Shown here: positions 22,421 through 32,308 of the stretch, in pieces
How positions within the stretch are numbered: position 1 is the first letter of the stretch
How the letters are laid out: every line of letters begins with the position of its first letter
Assembly: GCA_029641185.1 (NCBI GenBank)
Contig: JAPWGK010000011.1
Location: 992,001-1,056,000, forward strand
DNA: 64,000 bases
Origin: Pseudofabraea citricarpa
Taxonomy: Eukaryota > Ascomycota > Leotiomycetes > Helotiales > Dermateaceae
Direction: 5' to 3'
Translations under genes and position numbers: made by a program
The notes under the pieces: generated by a model
Seen by the model: the letters and a program-made list of their open reading frames with translations, nothing else
The model's database searches: none
What the model was told of the DNA's origin: nothing

Positions 22421-23718
22421 ATGGCCAGCAAAGCCATGTGGGAGATTGACCCTGAGACGCGATCAAAAGTATGGGGAATTTCCTCGAAATGTGTCCCTCT
22501 TGCAGCTGGAGAACTCTGCTAACATACTCTTCCTATTCAGCTCCTAGAAATTCAAAAGGTCAACGGCAATGATCGGTGTGTCGACTGCGGGGCACCATCG
22601 CCACAATGGGCGTCTCCAAAATTCGGTGTCTTTATCTGCCTGAGTTGCGCTGGAGTCCACAGAGGACTGGGAGTACATATCAGTTTCGTGCGCAGTATCA
22701 CCATGGATGCCTTCAAGGCGGCAGAGATCGAGCGGATGCGCGAGGCCGGAAACAAGCCGTGGCGGGACTTCTTCGACCAGCACGACGAGAATGAAGGTGC
22801 TGGAATAACGTGAGTTTCGGGTGCCGTCAGTGCATGAATGTCGAGTGGAGTGGACTCTGACCGCCAGCATAGATTCGACGATGCTACAATCGCGGAGCGC
22901 TACTCGGGCGACGTCGGCGAGGAGTGGAAGGAGAGGCTGAGCGCCAAAGTCGAAGGCAAAGATTATGTCGCCTCTGCCAAACCCGCTCCCACATCTACCT
23001 CGTTCAGCAACCCTTCCAACACCAACAGCCGCAGCGCAACTCCCTCTCAGGCACCAGCCGCCGCGGGCGGGAAGGCTAAGGTCGACGATAAATACTTTGC
23101 TGGGCTAGGCGCAGCGAATGCTTCGAGATCAGAGACTCTGCCACCGAGCCAGGGAGGAAAATATGCTGGCTTTGGAAGCTCTGGGCCTTTTCAACCCGAG
23201 AAGAACGATTCTGCCTTACCGGGTTTCAATGATTTGCAGAGAGACCCTGTTGCGGCTCTGACGAAGGGATTCGGGTGGTTTACTACCACTGTGGGCAAGA
23301 CGGCTAAGACTGTGAATGAAGGATATATCCAACCGACCGCTGCCAAGGTATGTGCTACTACTTGATGTCTTTTTCACAGGTGAACATGCATTGACTAAGT
23401 GATCTTCAGTTGGCGGAAACGGATCTCGCTGCACAGGCACGCATCACAGCGGCGCAGGTAGCGAAAGGGGCCCAGACGGGTGCCAAGAGCGTCGGAGATG
23501 GCTTCAACCGATTTGTCGAGGGCCCTTCAACAAGCGGATATAGGAGCGCACCCATCGATGAGAGCAAGAAAGATTTCTGGGATAGCTTTGCCGAGGCTGG
23601 CAATTCGAGACAAAGTGCTGCCGTCGGCACGTCGAGTATCAAGAAGAAGAACGAGGATGGCTATGGTTCGGGTGGTATCGGAAGTAAGAAGGATGGTGAT
23701 GAGTGGGAAAAGTGGTAG
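22421..23718 (+). CDS. GCS1: ArfGAP, Gcs1 type
   Basis: Four exons (22421-22468, 22541-22809, 22873-23347, 23410-23718) give 366 residues. ArfGAPs stimulate GTP hydrolysis by Arf proteins in Golgi and endosomal traffic. The zinc finger is complete: 'CVDCGAPSPQW' then 'FICLSCAGVHRGLG', with the catalytic Arg in the CAGVHRGLG segment and 'ISFVRSITMD' after it. The central region has 'ADDKYF'-like and Ser/Pro/Ala-rich linkers. The C-terminal half has an amphipathic 'VAALTKGFGWFTTTVGKTA' segment resembling the curvature-sensing motif of Gcs1/ArfGAP1, and the protein ends 'DGDEWEKW', a Trp-acidic tail as in that family. The first intron falls after 16 codons. Its stop is 76 bases from the stop of the convergent coiled-coil gene. 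Confidence 0.92.
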
Positions 23719-23793
23719 TCATACTAGAGAAGCAAGGGAAGTTTTTTCAGGAGACTTGGTGATTGAATTTGTCTTCTGAGCAATTGTACATCT

Positions 23794-24612
23794 TTAGTAA
23801 AGGTTCTCTGGGACCTTGCGGCCCGCAATCTCCCACCGACTTCTCAATGACTTCTTGGCTTCAACCAAAGCTTTCACACGACCAGCAAAAAACTTTTGTT
23901 TCTCAATCGCCTCCTCCAAAGCTGCATTGCAGCGTGTGAATTCGTCCCACTGTTAAAAATTAATAAAATTAAATCAAAAACAAATAAAAAAAACAAATAA
24001 GAAAAAGAAAGAAAGAAACAGGGGAAATTTACCTCCATGATACCGCACTCTTTCTCGTCTTTCTCGCGCTCCGCAGTCTGGTCCATATATCTCTTCTGGT
24101 TCTCGGCAGCCCTGAGTGCTTGTCGCTCCTTGCGAACTTCCTATTTTTATATTAGCTAGTTTTGTTTGAAGGAAAGAATCAAGTACCTTAGCTTTTTTTT
24201 GTACTTTTTGCGTTAGCTTTTTGTCCTAATATTTTATCAAAGCAAATGAAAGAAATGAGATCTTCAGTCAAGCCAGAGCCTCTGTTTGTTAAAATATAAC
24301 CCGTTATCTTTATACTTAAAGATAGTAATCGAATATCAAAAAAGAAAAAAAAGAAAAAAAAGGCGGGGAGGGATATAGTAGAAGTTAGGGGACGAGAAAT
24401 TAATCAAGTCTAAAAGAGCCGACAGTTATAACTTCATCTTGGAGTAGTCCATGGCAGAGGATTCAGGGAGGGGTGAGAACATGCAACTCTATATTTGAGT
24501 ATGCCACAGCAGAGAATCGAGGGAAAAGGAATAATTGGCAACTCCATCGCATAATAGCCACCAAGACACTCTGGAAAAGTTCAAACTTACCAGAACTGGT
24601 TGGTCGAGGCAT
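23794..24612 (-). CDS. Coiled-coil protein, family copy A
   Basis: Three 3' exons are well supported: 24225-24187, 24140-24033 and 23949-23794, all in phase 0. They encode a highly charged, probably helical protein: 'DKKLTQKVQKKAK', 'ERQALRAAENQKRYMDQTAE', 'ECGIME', then 'WDEFTRCNAALEEAIEKQ', ending 'WEIAGRKVPENLY'. A first ATG at 24612 follows a CTAAC branch and CAG acceptor that are also present in copy B, but the join from that exon to 24225 is not resolved. Copy B at 26522-27309 matches exon by exon, and the introns match in sequence too. The function is not recognised. The coiled-coil reading is inferred from the Lys/Glu-rich heptad-like composition. The gene converges on the ArfGAP gene. 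Confidence 0.5.
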
Positions 24613-24879
24613 CTGAACCAAAGAACTAAATGTTAGCAAATAAATCAAACAGAAGAGCATGATACTCATACGGCGAAGAAGATTCTAGAAAGAGAAATTG
24701 GTTAGCAATGATTTCATAGTATCAAAGTGTATCACTAAGTAAGGAAAGGCAAGAAGATATCGTGGCCGAATGTCAGAAACTGCTGTATCTCAGAACCAGA
24801 GGCCAGTACAGCACTGGTCAGAAGCAGAAAGTAGTAGAAGTAGAGATAGAACCAGGGCTAAGAATGGCATCGGCACAAA

Positions 24880-25130
24880 AAAAGCCAGACACTAGCTGGC
24901 AGAACAAGGACGTGATAGAAGTGGAGGCAGGAAGTGGCCGAGACATAAGGTAGGCATAGGAAGAACCACTGGTAGAATGAGGAGGTGACAGGAGCGGAGG
25001 CATGATGTAGGCACAGGAAGAACCAGGCACTGGCTGGGAAAACGAGAAGCTAATAAAAGCAGAGGTGGGATGTGACAGAAGCATGAGGTAGGTAGGTATG
25101 AGAACCAGACACTAGCTGGCAGAACGAGGA
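24880..25130. repeat. Degenerate minisatellite, AGAACCAGGCACTGGCTGG type
   Basis: About four to five imperfect units of 55-65 bases share the cores AACCAGACACTAGCTGGCAGAAC, GACAGAAGCGGAGGCA and GATGTAGGCACAGGAAGAACC. They lie upstream of coiled-coil copy A. Units differ by substitutions and small indels, so the array looks old. Confidence 0.6.
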
Positions 25131-25194
25131 GATGGCACGGTTTAAAAGTACAGAACACGAGCGGAACAAAAGAATGCAGAGGTACTTACGAATT

Positions 25195-25317
25195 GGTGAT
25201 GGTGATGGTGATGGTGATGGTAGTGGTAGTGGTAGTGGTAGTGGTAGTGGTAGTGGTAGTGGTAGTGGTAGTGGTAGTGGTAGTGGTGGTGGTTGTGGTT
25301 GTGGTCGTGGTCGTGGA
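25195..25317. repeat. GGTGAT/GGTAGT hexanucleotide microsatellite
   Basis: A long run of GGTGAT then GGTAGT units, closing with GGTTGT and GGTCGT. On the minus strand it reads as CAC/TAC codons. It sits in the 5' leader position of coiled-coil copy A, just before a GTAAGT-type donor, and corresponds in position to a shorter CCAC-rich tract near 26170-26240 in copy B. Confidence 0.85.
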
Positions 25318-25469
25318 GGGCTGGAGAGAAAAAAAGGAAAAGAAGAGAGAAGGGTTGGATCGAGCTGCGAGATATCACGTCAATTGTTGAGACCAACCTT
25401 TCCAAATCAGGTAAGGCAGCAAAGACTCCCAAGGCAGACGTACAGACGTCTGTCTGACGAGGAAGGAAG

Positions 25470-25960
25470 GTAGTCGTCTAACTCAGCTTGCGTCTTGACA
25501 CCTTCACATTTCTTGTTGCTACCGTGAACCATTATTTTTACAAGCCTTAGACACCTAGCTATCATATTCTCTGGGCATGTTGAATCTTTAGGGGATACAG
25601 ATCATACAATATTCAGGCATGCTTGTGGTTGTATGGGTGCTGTTGATGATGTCAATTCCTCGCTTATTGTATATCTGTCTGGGGAAGGAGCGGAGCGGAT
25701 GTCTGGTGTCGACGTGTGGTGCTCGCGCGCAGAACTTTCTCGTGACGGCCTGTGATACTGATGGGTGAAACGCAATATATAATTAGGTAGGTAGCTGAAT
25801 GATTACGAAGTAGCATCGCAGTTATTGTATTGTTGGATGACAAGAAATAGAGGTACTCAAGGGGGTCTTCACAACTTAGCTTCTGCTTGCACTTTTTGTT
25901 TGATCAAGTCCAGAGAAAGTCAGCAGTGGTACCGCGATTGCTGTTGTAGCAAAAAATCCA
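25470..25960. other. Inter-gene region between divergent copies A and B
   Basis: No gene is recognised here. It separates the 5' leaders of two oppositely oriented coiled-coil paralogues and so would be a shared divergent promoter if both are expressed. Confidence 0.35.
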
Positions 25961-26521
25961 TAGTAGATGATGTTGAATGCGGCTTGCGATTAGACCGATA
26001 TCGTGGTTTCAAAGAAGACCAATCTTTCCAATTTCCAAGCCTTGGATAAACAAAAGACCTAGTCACACCATCCCTCGAAATATGCTCCACGTGATTAGCA
26101 CAAGTGCGCGCGCGCAGGTGCTGCTTCTTCATGAAACGTCTTTGCCTCTTGCTTCTTCTCCTCATTCCACCACAACCACAACAACCAACCACAAACACCA
26201 CATCATCAATAACACCAACACTTCTACCACCACCAGTGGTAAAACTACATCGTATGTATATCTGTCTTCTTTTCTCATATCGGTGCAAGCTGCTACTGGT
26301 TCCGCCAGCGCCCAGGTCTGCCAGCGCGCATCTGGTTCTCTTCTACCGTTCTACCTCCGCCAGCCCCTGGTTTTGTCCCATACTAACCTCTATCCCTAAG
26401 CTATGGTAGTTCCGATCTTCAGCTACGATGGGTCTTTGCTTCATCTTACGTAGTTATACACTGTTTTCATTTATAGAATGTCCTTTTGATCTATATGCTA
26501 ACATCTAATTCTTTGGTTCAG

Positions 26522-27309
26522 ATGCCTCCCTCTCCCTTGGCCCTGTTCTCTTGGCCCTCCACTTCCAACCATCTACTATGGTACACTCCGAGATGGGGTC
26601 ATAAACCATCTCTTATTCCGCCATTCTGTGCTTTGACACGCTCAGAGATTGAGTTGTGAGTAAGTCTTATCTTGTTTAGATATGAGCATTTGTTCGTCCA
26701 CAGAGAACAATTTTTGTCTCAACAAACAAACAGTGGCCTCGGCCTACTTGGCAACGGTCTTCTTTTCATTTGTTTCGCTAGAAATTGAACAAAAGCTGAC
26801 ACAAAAAAGAATTGTTCAATCCCAATGCGCCAGCGGATGCGATTGAATCGTTTAAGCGAAAGAGTCCGGCAGAAATACAACAGCTGAACGAGGTATTTGT
26901 CCACTTCCTCTAAATGAAACTAGCTAATATGAAATAGGAGCGAAAAGAGCGACAAGCTCTCAGACTCGCTGACAACCAGAAGCGATATGATGAGAAGACT
27001 ACGGAGCGGAAGAAATATGAGGAGGAGTCTGGCATCATGGAAGTAGGTAACCCCCCTTTCTTTCTAATTTTTAACTTTTTCTTTTTTTGTTTTCTTTTCT
27101 TTTTTTGGAATAATTGTTTATTAATTCGATTTTAGTGGGAGAAATGGCAGAGATGCGAGGCTGCTTTGGAAACAGCAATCAAGGAGGAGAGAGATGCTGC
27201 TGCTCGAGTCAAGGCTTTGATGCGCAGTCTGAAAAAACTGTGCGATGCAGCCGGCCTGTATGAGAACTATAGCGTAAAAAAGGAAGGAGCGCTACTCCGG
27301 TCCATATGA
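26522..27309 (+). CDS. Coiled-coil protein, family copy B
   Basis: The best supported exons are 26938-27042 and 27136-27309, which join in phase 0. They read 'ERKERQALRLADNQKRYDEK', 'EEESGIMEV', then 'WEKWQRCEAALETAIKEERD' and 'AAARVKAL'. The ATG at 26522 follows the same TTCTTTGGTTCAG acceptor as in copy A. An internal exon covering 'KLTQK' and 'APADAIESFKRKSP' lies before the intron at about 26892, but its acceptor and the link from the first exon are not settled, so the gene may be partly decayed. The C-terminus differs from copies A and C after 'RVKAL' and ends 'YSVKKEGALLRSI'. The function is not recognised. The predicted protein is mostly charged helix. Confidence 0.4.
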
Positions 27310-27879
27310 AAACCTCGCCTCGCCCACTTCTCTTTTCCTCCTTCGCGCAACTTCGATTTTCAAAGAAGGTACCTATTATCCTCAACTTCAGCTCTCAGCA
27401 TTGTGTGATGATATGCTAACTTTGCTGGTTCGATTGTAGTTCCGTGAAGGTACGTCTAGATACACATTTTGAACCCTAATGCCCACTCAGTCGTCAGTAA
27501 TGGCGCTGCAGCTCTCTCCAGATATGCCAACGCCGATTTTCACACATGGATTGTATTGCCATAGGCTAACATTTTCTTCTGATCTAGATTCCCATCTTCG
27601 AAGTCGTCTGCGTAGGTTATTTCATCCCCCTTGTCCGTGTGGATGGTGTTCAAAGTCTTGTTGGACAACCACGTCAACAGCCCCCAAACCTTGAAAGAGG
27701 CCGCTCATGGTAGAGTGGTAGTCCACAATCACTACACGATATCTCAGACATCAATCCCACCTCTGAGTCCATTCCATGAAGCTCCCCTCTTTTACTATGT
27801 GCACAAAGGCGGCCGAGAGCATCCACGCCATAGTTTGTCAATGAAGATGTCAAAATGCTAACTTCTCTGTAGTACTACC
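27310..27879. other. Intergenic, no clear gene
   Basis: A few short plus-strand frames occur without domains. A CTGTAG acceptor-like site just before 27885 may begin the following hypothetical exon. Confidence 0.35.
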
Positions 27880-28489
27880 ATGCCTGTCTCTCGAAAGCTT
27901 ACCAGGGGTAGCCAAAAGAGCACCCCGTCGGATATGAATCATCCGAAGCGTGATGCTACTCATGCTGATCTGGAACCTGGTGGAACCTTGATGCCCAAGA
28001 AGAGATTGCTTGGATCTACTAGGGCTTCAATGCTAAATAATGACGAGAATACGTTAAACCTCAATGACATAGAAGAACATTTCCCAGATGAGATGAGCAT
28101 GGTGCCGTTTTTGCTTTCGTTGGAGATGATGGTGAATTGATGACAACGATATTAATGATGACAAAGATATTGAAGATGACAACAAGTATTGATATTCCCA
28201 CCATGGAGAAAGTGGCCAAAAGCGAAGTGCACGTATCCCAGATGGTTCATCTTGTAAAAGTCCCAATTGTTCTGCTATCAAGTCTCAAGAGGCAAAGTTT
28301 CTTCAAGGTTTCCATACTGTATGGAGATATTACCACAAACACCACAATGGTGAGATGATGCCAACGCAGCTGATGAATGAAAAATATTTAGGCCCTGTCC
28401 TCAACGGTCAACCTTGCAGAAATGCAAACTATTGCACCATCAAGACGGCGGCATTCAAATCCACAATAGGCTTGTATAATGCGTGCTAA
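27880..28489 (+). pseudogene. Hypothetical Cys-containing protein, disrupted
   Basis: An open frame from the ATG at about 27880 gives roughly 86 residues with Lys/Arg and then acidic content, ending at 28140. A second frame, after an in-frame TGA at 28190-28192, runs to a stop at 28487-28489 and looks protein-like, with paired Cys in 'SSCKSPNCSAIKSQ', then 'FLQGFHTVWRYYHKHHNGEM' and 'NGQPCRNANYCT'. An Asp/Asn-rich stretch (28142-28189) precedes that TGA. The two parts cannot be joined without a frameshift or an unusual intron, so I call it disrupted. No family is recognised, and it could instead be a real gene with an intron I cannot place. Confidence 0.3.
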
Positions 28490-28734
28490 AAGAAAAATAC
28501 CAGGGGAGCAATAGCGGTCGATCAACGCCACAAGAATTGTGTAATACGCGAAGACAAGAACAGATGAGTAGAATCTCTTCACTGGATCTAATTGACAATT
28601 CTTGGTCAGGAAAATACGAGATGAATGAATGAAAAGTTATGGACTTCATCTATGCAATTCTTATGCACTGGCTATGGGATAGCCAACAATTCGACTGAGC
28701 TGTTAGGTATGTTGTACCTGTGCCGGGTTGGGCA

Positions 28735-28791
28735 GAGGGGACGAGGAGGACGAGGGGGGCGAGGGGACGATGGGGACGATGGGGACGATGA
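28735..28791. repeat. GA-rich GGGGACGA repeat
   Basis: A short tract of GAGGACGAGG and GGGGACGAT units, the latter three times in tandem at 9-base spacing. Confidence 0.65.
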
Positions 28792-28799
28792 GAGCCAAG

Positions 28800-30480
28800 A
28801 CACATAACGCCAAATCAAGTAGGAATTCCGCGCTTCACCAATTCAAGTCTCTCTCTCCTCAAACTCAACAACACAAGCTATTCCAGTCACAGGCTTCACC
28901 AAATATGCCAGTTCCCGCTCCACCAATACATGTATCCTTCTCGGAACACAAGCTATTCGAAACTGCAAGCAGCAGCAACTATGCCACCACGGCTTCACCA
29001 GTATATCTCTGTCCCCTCATCCGAATTATATGGGTGGCCAGATACAACACCCAACGATTCACATACGCGTATCTCTCCATGCATACTTCCATTCGTCTTT
29101 CAAATCCCACACACGCTACCACATATATCTGCCATACTGTAGCTTAATAGCATTATAGCACTCGTGTTCATTCCTCTCAAGACTCGGCAGTACAAGTTAT
29201 GATTGCTCTGAAGTCTTCTATTATATAAGGTAATCATCGTCTCTTCAGGATCTAGCAGTGCAGGCCAAGCTTCGATGGTCCCTGCGAAGCACAGCACGCC
29301 CAATCAATTTGGCATACGCGTTCCAAACCATTCAACGACAACCATTTCACTTCACAGCTCTCCAGCTTATCACTTGTCGGTTTCAGTAATTGAAACTTTT
29401 TATTTCACAGTTAAGACAAGTATGAATGCCCAAAGCTCGAGGTTGTTGTCCTAGGAATTCCTACTAACCAGCCGCAGCGCTATAAGTACCACAGCAAATA
29501 GGCCAACTACATCGCGATCGATGGCTAGCGTACGCAAATATAAGAGCAAACCAGGTTAGTAGACAGGGGACAAAAGCAATGCGGAGGAAAGCTGGAAGTA
29601 ATGGGACATCAAAAGCAGGGAGGGAGACTTGGACGGAGAGGAAGAGAATGGATATGAAACATGGGCCAGGCGCAGATGGAAACCCGTCCCGAAGTCCGGC
29701 AAGAATACCAATTTCTGAATGAGCTAACCCAGCACCATTCGCGCTTTCGGAGCAAAGAATCATGAGCCATGGAATACCAGAGGCGTCCTGGGCAGATTGC
29801 GCAAAAGAGTGAGTCATGAACAGGTTTCTAGCATCATCAAGGTAATTTACTCTCTTGTTCCTTTATCGTTTTGCTTCTGCTCATTTCAAGAGTAGGAAAG
29901 TCTATATGGTACAGAACGTTGCAAGAAGCTGTTAAAGGGCAAAAGAAACGATGCCACAAGAGTTAAGGCATCGCTCGAACTCAAAATACTTGGAAAACAA
30001 CAAAGAACTGGTCGGACAGAAAGGCGGAAATGGGAGGCAAGGCTAGTTAAAACACAGCAGAGTAAGTACACCAATTTTAATAAAAGAGCAAAGGCTGATA
30101 ACATAACAGGATTAGTAACAACAATCGAAGAGGCTGGATTTCTGAAACACAACATTCGCACCCAAGCGTGCTAGTAAAATGAAGCCCAGTTCATCCAATT
30201 GCGTAAGATGAATAAACCGAAGCTCATGGAATCCACACCTAACAGCAGTGCAATGTAGACAATCTAGAGTGATTCCTGATCGAGGTCGATATCCGCTTCT
30301 AGCTGCAAATGACGAAAGCCAACGATAACAGAATAAAGGTTATAAGCACTGCGGCGTAGCTTTCTGGCAACGTGAGGGTATGAGCAAAGCCAGTCCTCAA
30401 AGCACTCCATCCATAATTTACATGGCCCTTCTTTCTCTTGAGCACCAAATTTGTGTTCAGCAATATATATGTCATATATT
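28800..30480. other. Gene-poor region with possible old family copy
   Basis: No intact gene is seen. A plus-strand stretch near 29915-30060 is Lys/Arg-rich and reads 'KRNDATRVKASLELK', resembling 'RDAAARVKAL' in the coiled-coil family, so it may be a very decayed fourth copy. The similarity is weak. Confidence 0.3.
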
Positions 30481-30499
30481 CCAGCACTAATCAAGATCG

Positions 30500-31096
30500 C
30501 CGATATCCAGAAGCGCTTCGAGGAGAAGATAGCAGAGCGCAAAAAATACGAGGAGTCGAGTATTATAGAAGTAGGTAATACTCCTTTTCTTTTTCCTTTT
30601 CTTTTTTTGGAATAATTGTTTATTAATTCGATTTTAGTGGGAAAAATAGCAGAGATGTGAGGCTGCTTTGGAAACCGCAATAAAGGAGGAGAGAGATGCT
30701 GCCGCGCGCGTTAAGGCGCTCATCAAGGCCAAGCAAGGCCTGACGGAGGAGTGGGAAGTCGCAGGAAGAAAGGTACCAGAGAAGGCAATTGAGAGTACCT
30801 CATCAAGGAGGAGAAAGAAGCTGCTGCTCGCATCAAGGCTTGACGGATGAATAGGAAATTGCAGGAAGGAAGGTACCAGAGAAGGCAATTGAGAGTACCC
30901 CATCAAGGAGGAGAGAGATGCTGCTGCTCGCATCAAGGCTTGACGGAGGAATGGGAAATTGCAGGAAGGAAGGTACCAGAGAAGGCAATTGAGAGTACCC
31001 CATCAAGGAGGAGAGAGATGCTGCTGCTCGCATCAAGGCTTGACGGAGGAATGGGAAATTGCAGGAAGGAAGGTACCAGAAAAGGCCCTCTTTTAA
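30500..31096 (+). pseudogene. Coiled-coil family copy C, decayed
   Basis: This copy matches copy B across an exon, an intron and the next exon. The intron end 'GGAATAATTGTTTATTAATTC' region is nearly identical in both. The exon that should read TGG GAG AAA TGG has become TGG GAA AAA TAG, so there is an in-frame stop near 30650. Most visible differences in this segment are G-to-A or C-to-T changes, as expected for repeat-induced point mutation. The C-terminal part is then multiplied as a 100-base tandem unit whose length is not a multiple of three, so any reading frame is lost at each unit. It still encodes 'GRKVPEKA', as in copy A. It is not expected to make a full protein. Confidence 0.65.
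30683..31096 (+). repeat. 100-bp tandem repeat within copy C (about 4 units)
   Basis: Units begin at 30803, 30903 and 31003 with exactly 100-base spacing. A longer first unit of about 120 bases at 30683-30802 resembles the ancestral coding sequence. Units 2-4 differ by only a few bases, indicating recent expansion. Each contains an AGGAAGGTACCAGAGAAGGC core. Confidence 0.85.
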
Positions 31097-31440
31097 AGAT
31101 TTGCAATTGTTTATATGATAAAAAGACAGTGTTTCTCATGTTTTCAGCAATAAACATAGTGTCCATACACCCGTACTGCCGTACAGTAGAGTGATTGAGG
31201 GTGATTACCTGTAGCCCTACATAGAATATCAGTGGGATTCACTGAATAATACGTGTTAAGCTGGTAGGCAATAATTTATGATTGTATATAGAGGATCGTA
31301 AGGATCCGTGAGCTTATATGGGAGTGGTTATTCACCTAGTCCAGTCACCCGATATTACCAACACATAGCATTATAATACTATGAGTACCTCTTACTGGAG
31401 AGTCTGGCGACGTGATACTTAAATGCCTAATATACCTGAT
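31097..31440. other. Intergenic
   Basis: AT-rich sequence between the decayed copy C and the 3' end of the minus-strand kinase. No feature was recognised. Confidence 0.4.
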
Positions 31441-32308
31441 CTATGATTCGTTTAGAAGTAGAAGACGTGCTAACACATCTTTTGCGGATGTACCTTTCTT
31501 TGTCCAGCAGTCTAGGATAATCTCCCCGCCTCTGATGTCCCTGGTATCTGGGAAGATTCCCTGGCGAACCAGATGCTGGAAGTCTTCATCATAGGCCGTA
31601 GAAGCTTCTAAATTTATGACTGTAGACGGGCCATGGGGTAGATTTCCGGTCATGATAAAGTACATTATAGACCCCAGGCCAAAGATCTCAGTCGATTCAG
31701 TCACAGTATAGATGTCCTCGTCTCGTGGATCGAAGAAGCCAAAATCAGGAAGACCCGCGCCATCGATATCCCCATAATTTGAGCCTCCAAAGTCACAGAT
31801 ACGGATGTTCAAGTCTTCATCCACGAGAAGATTATCCGGCCGTAAATCGCAATGCAGGACCCCAAGTTTATGGCAGTACGCTAAACCCTCAGCGGCATTT
31901 TTACACCATTGAAGCCTTTGTTGAATATCGATCTCATATCCGTGGGTATTCAAGTATTTCTGCAGACTACCATTGGCAGCTTCTCCGAGGAGAAGCTCTC
32001 TTGTAGGTTCAGAGGGGTCGAGGGGCCCTAGATAGCTGTGGCAAAGATCAGCCTCAGAAGAAGAGAGTCAAAGAAAGGTCTGTTCTGTACCGCACAATGT
32101 TTTTATGCTCTCCTAGTATCTCAAGGATCTTTATCTCAGTCGAGAACTTTTGCGGGGCATTTCGATCTTCATCTAACTCCCACCAGCGTGTTGCCGGAGC
32201 TTTAATCACTACATTTGGTCGAGTTACATGCTTCCAGATAAGGGACGTGCTTCCGATTGCTACGAAGTCACCGCAATTAGCAGGTGTATATTGAGTCGTA
32301 GAACTCAT
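31441..32308 (-). CDS. Small protein kinase-like protein
   Basis: Two exons (32308-32091 and 32035-31441) joined in phase give 270 residues, essentially one kinase domain with a short N-terminus. Visible motifs are the N-lobe lysine in 'NVVIKAPATRWWE', the catalytic loop 'LHCDLRPDNLLVDE' (HCD replacing HRD) and the metal-binding 'ICDFGGSN' (DFG). 'FGLGSIMYFIMTG' follows in the C-lobe, and the tail helix contains 'LDCWTKK'. No clear APE motif is present. Leotiomycete-type genomes carry many such short kinases with unknown targets. The glycine loop ('GSTSLIW') is reduced, as is usual in this group. Catalytic residues remain, so activity is possible. A C-terminal scrap of a relative lies at 658-906. 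Confidence 0.8.

Noticed and set aside
25142..25473. Frames with long His/Tyr or Gly/Ser or Val runs
   Set aside because: These are translations of the GGTAGT microsatellite in different frames.
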